Of a stretch of DNA of 45,813 nucleotides, positions 35,801 to 42,039 are shown in pieces (positions within the stretch are counted from its first letter, which is position 1; each line of letters opens with the position of its first letter). The notes under the pieces are model-generated. The model did no database searches. It saw only the letters and a list, made by a program, of their open reading frames with translations, and had not been told where the DNA came from. Source of the stretch: Defluviicoccus sp. (GTDB taxonomy: Bacteria; Pseudomonadota; Alphaproteobacteria; MPNO01); assembly GCA_028821395.1 (NCBI GenBank), contig JAPPGP010000052.1, positions 1-45,813 on the forward strand. The letters are read 5' to 3'. Both the position numbers and the translations under genes were made by a program.

Positions 35801-38082
35801 CGTGAGCGCCCGTCGCGGAGGGCCCGCGCGATCGTCGTTTCGACCGGTCTTCCGCCGGGCTCCAGAACAACCGCTTCCAGGCGAACCCGCGCGGGATGCG
35901 TGCTCTTGCCGTCTTCCGGGAGGGCCACGCTCAAGCGCGCGGCGCCGTCCGGTCCGGTCTTGGTGTCGGGAAGGGGAATCCGCGCCGTCTCCGGCTCGTC
36001 GTCGACGCGCCCGAACCGATATCCCGCCCAGCGGGCAAACGGCCTGGGGTCGCGTTCCACCTTCACCCGACTCTTGACGATCAGATCCGCGCCGGGGGCG
36101 CCGTAGTAGAATCTGGCCTTGATGGTGAAGGCTGCCTCGGCCCCGGCCGAGAGGGTCGGCGGCGCCGCGGCGTCGACCTCTATCCGCGGCGGTACGAAGT
36201 CCTGCACCTCGATGCGGGTTTGCCCGACCGTCGCCGAGCCGTCGGGGATGCCCAGGGCGAAACGCCATTCTCCCGTAATCGCGGCATCGGGAAGCGGATG
36301 ATCGAGGGCAACGGCGCCCGTGCGATCGCTGAGCACGGAAAAGCTGCGCGCGAGCACGCCGTCCGGCCGGGTGACCTTGAGCACGAGCGGCATATCGTCG
36401 AGGGCCCGGCCGCGCTCGTCCCGCACCAGGGCGGTGAGGTGAACGGTTTCCCCCGGCCGGTAAATTCCGCGGTCGGTGTAGACATAGGCTTCCAGAGATG
36501 CCGAATGCTTGCGTCCCCCGACGCCGCGGTCCGACAGATCGAACCCGGGACCGGTGAGCTTGAGAAAGGTATGGTCGCCCTCTCCCGACCGCGCCTGCAG
36601 CAACACAGCCGCAAGGCCGCGCGAGCCCCGCAGCAGCCCGGGCGCGAAGGTCGCTCGACCGTCGGTGTCGGTGACGAGCTCGGCGAGCGTGTCTTCGTTC
36701 CGGGCCTTGAGGGACAGCGTCACGCCCGCCATGGGTTCGGCGGTTGAGAGCGAGCGGGCAAAGACCGACAGGCCGTCGGCGCCCCGTATGACGGTCAGCC
36801 CGATATCGGAGACGACCAGCCATTGGACGGGGTGGTCCTGATAGTAGGGGCGGCCCCGCTCATCCGCGGTCGTCGCCAGGACATAGATACCGGGCTTGCG
36901 CTCGGGCAGGAGCTTGTTCAGCGGCACGGCCGTGACGACCTTGCGGTTTCGGATGTTGCGGATTGCGATTGAACCCTTCCACACCTCTTCTCCGAGCTTG
37001 TCGACGATCCAGTCCAACTTGCGACCCTTGAGGTCGGGGCGCAGCCCGAGGCTGACGATATCGATCAGATTACCTTCTGTTATGCGAAGCAGGCGCAGGG
37101 GCGCTTCGTCCATGTTCACCGTCGTGATCGGAACTCCGACGCTTCCGGTCCTGGGCAGCACATAACGGCCGGCGGAGAACCGGACGCTCGCCGGATGATC
37201 GGGCACGCGGAACCTCCGCGCATCCTCGACGATTTCTCTACCGTGAATGTCGATCAGACCGTCACGGAGGGTCAGCCGATACTTGACGCCGTGTTCGAGA
37301 TTGCCGATGCAGATGGTCGACTCCCTGAGCACCACGGGGTGGTCGCCGCGGTCCGGTTCCAGGACGATGTAGTCGGCGACGTGATCGCGCTGGTCGTCGC
37401 GCGGCGCAGCGCTCAATGCGACACAGGATGTGGGATCGTCGCGGTCCCTGTCATGGCGTATCTTGACGATGCGGAAACCGTGCTTTCCGCGCAGCCGGTT
37501 CAGCCGCTCCTTCGCATCGGGCTCTCCGGTTATCGAAACGCTTTCGCGGAGCGCCAATTCGGCACTCACATAGTTCTTCGCGGCTCGCTGAATACGGGCG
37601 AGTTCATCGAGAATCTCGGCGGCAACCGGTATTTCGGTCGAAAGGCGATAGGCGGCGTAGAGATTGTAGGCCGCTTCCTTCAATGCCTGCTGAGCCTTGC
37701 GCCGAGCCTGCCGACGCATGCGCCAGCTACGCGCGCTGTCGGAGATGTCGGCGAAGACGGCCTCGTAGAGTCCGGTCCACGCGGCGGCGGATTTTCGCCA
37801 GCCTTCGGAGGCACGCCCCGGGGCATGGGTCACGAGGTCTTTCGCTGCCTTGGATAGCGCGGCGACATCTCGCGCCTCGATCGCCTTGCCCGCGGCGATG
37901 GCGGCCATGGTATCCCTGATGACGGAAGGCGATCGCGAGACCGGACCCTCGGAAGAAAACCGCTTCTCCAATTCGGTGTCACGATAAGCCGGAAACGAAA
38001 CTTCTGCCTCTGCGACGGACAGCCAGGCCGGCAGAACAAGAAGCGCCAGGATCAGGCTTCCGGCGGCGGCATCGCGGGTCAT
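32833..38082 (-). CDS. Bacterial alpha-2-macroglobulin (thioester type)
   Basis: A 1749-residue exported protein, a protease trap of the YfhM class, thought to guard the periplasm together with PBP1C. The signal peptide is residues 1-27 (LILALLVLPAWLSVAEAE) and lacks a lipobox Cys, so it would be soluble rather than lipid-anchored. Macroglobulin domains include SLEAYVYTDRGIYRPGETVHLTALVRD and TVAAVDEGILRMTGFESPDP. The thioester motif CTEQ is at C1309 (YPYGCTEQLISRA), followed by the helical thioester domain (IQDAIRRVLSRQRPNGSFGLW) and the receptor-binding-like end (YLVRAVTPGEYRVPAPYVEDMY). The bait region cannot be placed. The frame is intact. A good ribosome site (ggagag) precedes the ATG. 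Confidence 0.95.
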   Translation of the reverse strand: MTRDAAAGSLILALLVLPAWLSVAEAEVSFPAYRDTELEKRFSSEGPVSRSPSVIRDTMAAIAAGKAIEARDVAALSKAAKDLVTHAPGRASEGWRKSAAAWTGLYEAVFADISDSARSWRMRRQARRKAQQALKEAAYNLYAAYRLSTEIPVAAEILDELARIQRAAKNYVSAELALRESVSITGEPDAKERLNRLRGKHGFRIVKIRHDRDRDDPTSCVALSAAPRDDQRDHVADYIVLEPDRGDHPVVLRESTICIGNLEHGVKYRLTLRDGLIDIHGREIVEDARRFRVPDHPASVRFSAGRYVLPRTGSVGVPITTVNMDEAPLRLLRITEGNLIDIVSLGLRPDLKGRKLDWIVDKLGEEVWKGSIAIRNIRNRKVVTAVPLNKLLPERKPGIYVLATTADERGRPYYQDHPVQWLVVSDIGLTVIRGADGLSVFARSLSTAEPMAGVTLSLKARNEDTLAELVTDTDGRATFAPGLLRGSRGLAAVLLQARSGEGDHTFLKLTGPGFDLSDRGVGGRKHSASLEAYVYTDRGIYRPGETVHLTALVRDERGRALDDMPLVLKVTRPDGVLARSFSVLSDRTGAVALDHPLPDAAITGEWRFALGIPDGSATVGQTRIEVQDFVPPRIEVDAAAPPTLSAGAEAAFTIKARFYYGAPGADLIVKSRVKVERDPRPFARWAGYRFGRVDDEPETARIPLPDTKTGPDGAARLSVALPEDGKSTHPARVRLEAVVLEPGGRPVETTIARALRDGRSRIGLRPLFGGSVAMGAPAGFDVVVVDGDGSALGGRDLAWRLYREKRESFWYMTPGGRWKHRAIVMDSTAGSGTLKTAAAGAESTEISTRPGWGTYRLEVSDPGNPEVIPASVRFNVGWSAETGRPDVPDRMTVRLDRKSYREGEQATVRLEAPFDGPASVVVVTDGVEQVHRVAVVDGTAALSLPVQNWIAGAYVTATTFRPAPVGAQSGPGRAIGVAWLSVDRPTRRLSVAFDLPSATRSGQTLSIPFRVTDGNGNPRRARLTVAAVDEGILRMTGFESPDPTALLFGKRRMAVEFRDVYGRIIDARRGRPGAIRSGGDDLGDLLGGLQPPRRTVVLYRGLMFTDGDGRGEVTLDIPAGFRGRLRLMAVAHDKEALGHGTGMLRVRDPFMADLYLPRFLAPGDKAEVALELVNAEAAPGDYSASLSASGPVAAGGEISQTVTLAPGERRLLPLTLTAIGPGGAVLRVAVSGPQDVRVERSWTLAVRPAQPWRQERHRIALKPDAATHLSDALIAGLHAANLRVSVALSNVPYDLNALLASLDRYPYGCTEQLISRALPLLYLSEFDAGAGRRSFGPELRARIQDAIRRVLSRQRPNGSFGLWSPRDRADPWLSAYALDFLHRARDRGFEVDEAVLKRSRRYFTHVLDRRSFGGRNTEAAAYALASLARSGAVQPGTVRVFAKTYLDDITTGLGRAQVALAAASFGLADVANDALSAAVSSFGGRRFVTYGSKLRDVAAVAAVASRLNHDAARPATEELSRLVEDADETSTQEKAWMVVAARELNRTAREAPPARDGTLEVDSRASFHRLVAPRELRDGGLRIRNATDRPINLVVGVGGHPALEEPRVSNGATIARSVFTASGEPTGLQDLRQGDDLIVVLEGKPHGSDVQRRLLVVDLLPAGLEIQAAITDGDDYPGLGGVDIPATVRLRDDRYVAAVTRESGEEFRLAYLVRAVTPGEYRVPAPYVEDMYAPSIRARGAMGELTIRP

Positions 38083-38314
38083 GAGCTTCTCTCCGAAAAG
38101 ACTGGCGCAGGCGCACGGGGGCGCCTCCAGCTCGGCAATGGCAGCGCCAGGCCCGATTTCTCACCAGGGAGTGCCTCGGCGTAGACGCCCCGCCGATGAG
38201 GGCATCGGAGCAGTGCATCGTGTCGGCCGCGCAGGAGAACGAGGGCGTGATGCACGGCGAAGACCGGCGCAGCCCGGTTCCGTGCCGATGCACACACCCG
38301 TCGGCCGGCTTACC

Positions 38315-40726
38315 TCAGCGTTTCGCGCCCGCGGAGTTCCGGGCCGAGTAATCCTCGATCGCAAGGCCGGCGCGGTCTTTCGCGCCGGCATCCGCGCCGC
38401 GGCGACGCAGCATGTCCAGGGTCTGGCGGGCACCGTTCCACGCCGCGTAATGCGAAGGGGCGGCGCCGTACTCGTTGCCGGCATCGACTTTCGCCCCCCG
38501 GTCGAGGAGCAGTTCCGCCATCGCCCGAAAATCCCGCCAAGCCGCGCGATGCAGCGGCGTGACGCCGTGTGCGTCCCTTGCGTTGACGTCGGCGCCCCGG
38601 TCGAGAAGCAGCGCGGCGGTCCCGCGGGCATTCGCCCAGGCCGCGCGCTGGAGCGGCGTCATCCCGTGGGCGTTCCGCGCCTCGATCTCCGCGCCGCGCT
38701 CTTGCAGCAAGCCTGCGGTTCTTCGGGCGTCGCGCGCTGCCGCGAGATGCAATGGCGTATCGCCGCGGTCGTCCCGGGCGCCGGTATGGGCGCCCCCCTC
38801 CAGGAGCAAGCGGGCGGTCTCCACGGCGCCGTTCCATGCCGCATGGTGCAGCGGCGTGCTCCCGCTTGCGTCGGTGGCGTCGACCCGGGCTCCGCGCTCC
38901 AGCAGGAATTGGGCCGTTGCGCGGTTGTCGCGCCGCGCGGCCCGGTGCAACGGCGTGTCGCCCAAGCGATCCGCGGCATCGATATCGGCTCCTCCGTGGA
39001 GGAGAAGGGCCGCCGTCCGGAGGCTCCGATGCGCGAGCGCGTGATGCAGCGCCGTGGCTCCATTTGTGTCCTTCGCGCTGATGTCAGCCCCGTTCCGAAT
39101 GAGCCGATCCGCGGCATCCCGTGCATCGGCGGCGGCCGCGACCATGAGCGGGGTCTCGCCATCCGCCTTCCAGTCCGCGAACGCCATCGCCAGGCCGCGC
39201 GCAAAGTTCGATCCGAGAAACCCGGTATTGCCCAGCCGGACATCCGCCTCCATCCCCCGCTCGACCAGCGCCGCGACCGCCCGCGGGAGGTTGAGCGCCG
39301 CGGCGGTGTGCATGTCGGTCCATCCCGTCGTGGCGTCCCGCGCGCTGCCGGAGAACGGACGGCCCATCCGTTCGGCGAATGCGTCGGCGGCATCGCGGAA
39401 GGCGAGCGCCTCCGCCAGCTTGTGCACCATTTCCCTCCGCTCGGGGCGGTCGTCCGCCGCCGCCAGCCATCGGGAGCGGACTTCGGACTCCGCGCGGTAG
39501 TCCCCGAGCACGCGGTGCGCCCGCGCCTTCAGGCGCAGCGACGCCAGCCCCTCTCCGGCCAGGGCCTCGATGTCCTCGATTCGCGCCAGCGCCGCGGCGG
39601 CGTCTCCTTCGTCGTCGAGCGGGATCGACTCGAGCAGGCGCGACGCCGCCCGGTCCCGAACCTCGATGAGCGCCGGTATCGGCCCGTGTTTCCGGACATG
39701 GGCGTTCGCTTCGATCAGCACGCGGCGTGGCTCGCCCTTCTTGAGGCGATTCTCCGCCAGCATGGTCCAGTCCGCCAGCGTGTAGCCCTCGGGCAGCACC
39801 ACGTCGGCCGGATCGCCCCCGCCGGAAAGGCCGCCCGGCAGCGAGGAGAGCGCGATGCGCTCCCGGATCGGGCTGCGCCGGAGCCCGTTCTCGTAGTGCG
39901 CCACCCGCAGGACAAGCCGGTCGGTGAGCCGTTCCAACCGCATTTCCAGGCGGTGGCGCGCCGCATCGTTGCGCTCGTCAGTGGCGAACGGAGCCCATCC
40001 GATGCGGGCCCGCGCGCGCTCGGCGATCGCGTCCTCCAGCAGCTCCGCGACGTGTTTCGACAACCGGCTCGTGCCGACGTGTCCCCCGCCTGCAATGCGG
40101 ATCTCGCCCGTTCCCCCCGGCTTCTCCATCCCCGCCACGATTTCCGCGGCGATCGAGCGGACGCCGAATTCCAGCGCCACCGGGCGGTTCAGCCATTCCA
40201 GCCGGAAAGAGGCGGCCGCCCCCCCGATCCGGGCGCTGTCCGTCATGTCGACCGCCGAACAGTCGAGCGAGATCCGATCCTCGCCTGGGACGCCCTTGCA
40301 GACGATATTGACGCGCACCTGCGCCCTCTCCAGCACCTTCCTGTAGCGTTCCCACCAGGCGTCCCGGCTGGCGCCCGAGCCCTCGATCATGTCGGAGATG
40401 TCGCGCAGGCTCTCGATGTCGATCAGGGTGAGCATGCCGAACGCGGTTTCGTCGAAGGCGTGGCGAAGCCACCGGTGGAGCTGGTGGCGTTGGCGGCGGT
40501 TGAGAGCCTCGAAGTGCCGGGACAGCAGGGGCTGCATCGCCATGACCCTGCCCACCTCGTCCCTGCGGGGCGACCGCGCGAAGGACTTCAGCAGCTTCTC
40601 CGCCCACGCCTTGGCTTCCGCCTCGGGCGTATCGCGCGGTTCCGCGCTCTGGGCGGCCGGCGTGGCGGCGATCGGCAGCGCGACGGCAATAAGAGCTGCA
40701 ACTCGGCAGAGCGATCCGGTCTTCAT
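38315..40726 (-). CDS. Exported ankyrin-repeat protein, 803 residues
   Basis: The signal peptide is residues 1-28 (AALIAVALPIAATPAAQSA). Residues 30-480 form a domain I do not recognise: helical parts (LNRRQRHQLHRWLRHAF), a strand-rich part (VNIVCKGVPGEDRISLDCSA) and a TPR-like part (YTLADWTMLAENRLKKGEP). Residues about 495-790 hold one degenerate and eight regular 33-residue ankyrin repeats (G-x-TPLHxAA-xx-A-xx-LLL-x-RGA-x-V-x-A-x-D). The last unit (APSHYAAWN) is weakened and a short basic tail follows. It is likely a periplasmic or secreted binding protein. It lies 232 bp upstream of the A2M gene on the same strand; the gap has no gene. It is divergent from the collagen-like gene. Confidence 0.85.
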   Translation of the reverse strand: MKTGSLCRVAALIAVALPIAATPAAQSAEPRDTPEAEAKAWAEKLLKSFARSPRRDEVGRVMAMQPLLSRHFEALNRRQRHQLHRWLRHAFDETAFGMLTLIDIESLRDISDMIEGSGASRDAWWERYRKVLERAQVRVNIVCKGVPGEDRISLDCSAVDMTDSARIGGAAASFRLEWLNRPVALEFGVRSIAAEIVAGMEKPGGTGEIRIAGGGHVGTSRLSKHVAELLEDAIAERARARIGWAPFATDERNDAARHRLEMRLERLTDRLVLRVAHYENGLRRSPIRERIALSSLPGGLSGGGDPADVVLPEGYTLADWTMLAENRLKKGEPRRVLIEANAHVRKHGPIPALIEVRDRAASRLLESIPLDDEGDAAAALARIEDIEALAGEGLASLRLKARAHRVLGDYRAESEVRSRWLAAADDRPERREMVHKLAEALAFRDAADAFAERMGRPFSGSARDATTGWTDMHTAAALNLPRAVAALVERGMEADVRLGNTGFLGSNFARGLAMAFADWKADGETPLMVAAAADARDAADRLIRNGADISAKDTNGATALHHALAHRSLRTAALLLHGGADIDAADRLGDTPLHRAARRDNRATAQFLLERGARVDATDASGSTPLHHAAWNGAVETARLLLEGGAHTGARDDRGDTPLHLAAARDARRTAGLLQERGAEIEARNAHGMTPLQRAAWANARGTAALLLDRGADVNARDAHGVTPLHRAAWRDFRAMAELLLDRGAKVDAGNEYGAAPSHYAAWNGARQTLDMLRRRGADAGAKDRAGLAIEDYSARNSAGAKR

Positions 40727-40867
40727 GTTCCCGGTACCGGGCGGCGGGTCGGTGCGGGTCTTTTCCGTGCCGCGCCTTCCATACTAACGTTGGCCGCGCG
40801 GACGTTCCACCGCGCCCGGACCGGAATCGTTCCGGGGACCGGCCGCCGAAGGGAGGAGGGTTCACGA
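40727..40867. promoter_or_regulatory. Divergent ankyrin/collagen-like control region
   Basis: This 141-bp gap separates two divergent genes for exported proteins. CCCGGTACCGGG at 40730-40741 is a perfect 12-bp palindrome ending 4 bases upstream of the ankyrin ATG, where a ribosome site would be expected and is not seen; it could be an operator or a structure blocking initiation. On the other side gggaggaggg (about 40851-40860) is a strong ribosome site for the collagen-like gene. Confidence 0.4.
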
Positions 40868-41923
40868 ATGCGCCATGGTCTGATCGCGGCTTTCGTCATC
40901 GCCGCATGGTTGTCGCCCGCTTCGGCGGAGAGCGTCTCGGACGCGATCGAACGCATCGAAGCGAGGCTCCAGCAGCTGGAGCACGCCAACGCGAGATTGA
41001 GCGGACTGCCCGGACCGCGCGGCGCCCAGGGGCCGCCGGGCATCCGGGGTCCGCAAGGGCCGGCCGGCTCGACCGGACCAGCTGGCCGGACCGGACCGAG
41101 AGGCCGGGATGCGACACTGGACGGCAAAGACGCGCTGACCGTTGGGAAGACCGGCCGGGTGCGGTTGGGACGAATAAACCGGGGCCGGCCCGGCATCGAA
41201 ATAATCAACACTTCGAATAAGCAGATCGGATATTTCGGCCGATGGAATGACAGCCCCCACGCCGGATTGCATGTCGCCGATGAGAACGGAAACAGGAAGG
41301 TGCTTCTGTCAAGTGGGGGAGGAGGCTTCGTTTCGCTTCTTGGAGGTGGCGGATTTAATGTGTATTCCGAATCCAACAAGCACATCGCCTTTATGGGTAA
41401 GTGGAATGGCCACCCCTCTGGAGGATTGTATGTTACAGACGGCGAGGGAAATCGCGCGGTCGTGTTGAGCGGAATAAAGAACGGCGCCCGTATCTTCGTC
41501 AACGGAAGGAATATTCACGATTACGCGGAAATCCTGGAGCTGGCGGATCGCGAAGGCATCGGAGCCGGCTCGGTGGTCGCCTGGGATGCGCGCGCCCTGG
41601 GGCTGGTGCCGGCTTCGGCATCGAATTGCCGGCTTGTGGTGGGCGTGATCAGCGGCGCGGGCGGTCTCCGCCCCGGCATGGTGATCGGCTCGCGCGAGGA
41701 CGGCACTAGCGATTTCCCGGTGTCGATGAGCGGCCTCGTCCACGTCCGGGTCAACGGCGAGGGGGGCGCCGTCCGGCCCGGCGATCTGCTGTCGCCCTCG
41801 AAGGTTCCGGGCGTCGGCATGCGCGCGGACGATCCCCTCCCCGGCACTGTGTTCGGCAAGGCGCTCGCGCCATGGTCCGGCGACCGCGAGGGCCTGGTGC
41901 TGATGCTGGTCATGAACGGTTGA
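40868..41923 (+). CDS. Exported coiled-coil/collagen-like protein
   Basis: A 351-residue protein; the ATG at 40868 follows gggaggaggg. Signal peptide 1-20 (cleavage after ASA). Residues 21-45 form a short heptad helix (AIERIEARLQQLEHANARL). Residues 46-81 are twelve uninterrupted Gly-X-Y triplets with Pro (GPPGIRGPQGPAG), a collagen-like triple helix. Residues 106-200 contain a 39-residue duplication (INTSNKQIGYFGRWN...NRKVLLS and YSESNKHIAFMGKWN...NRAVVLS). The C-terminal domain (about 225-351) has VVGVISGAGG, SGLVHVRVNGEGGAVRPGDLL and GKALAPW, a domain I know from many bacterial surface and phage-tail-like proteins. Trimer formation is expected. GC is low in the middle part. Confidence 0.88.
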   Translation: MRHGLIAAFVIAAWLSPASAESVSDAIERIEARLQQLEHANARLSGLPGPRGAQGPPGIRGPQGPAGSTGPAGRTGPRGRDATLDGKDALTVGKTGRVRLGRINRGRPGIEIINTSNKQIGYFGRWNDSPHAGLHVADENGNRKVLLSSGGGGFVSLLGGGGFNVYSESNKHIAFMGKWNGHPSGGLYVTDGEGNRAVVLSGIKNGARIFVNGRNIHDYAEILELADREGIGAGSVVAWDARALGLVPASASNCRLVVGVISGAGGLRPGMVIGSREDGTSDFPVSMSGLVHVRVNGEGGAVRPGDLLSPSKVPGVGMRADDPLPGTVFGKALAPWSGDREGLVLMLVMNG

Positions 41924-42039
41924 ACCGGCTTCGCGCCGGCCTCGGCGCGGCGCACCAGGCCGCCTGAACCGGAACTCCGTCCGGAGCGGCAACCGTGAGG
42001 CCGACTGCCTGTCCGTACACTCGGGCGATTACTCGTCTT

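Noticed and set aside
38081..40867. Very long plus-strand open frame opposite the 803-residue ankyrin gene and joined to the collagen-like frame
   Set aside because: It is the high-GC shadow of the ankyrin gene; a strong ribosome site and signal peptide place the real start at 40868.
41925..41939. Terminator after the collagen-like gene
   Set aside because: CCGGC-ttcgc-GCCGG forms a stable hairpin two bases after the stop, but no T run follows; it could be chance in GC-rich DNA.
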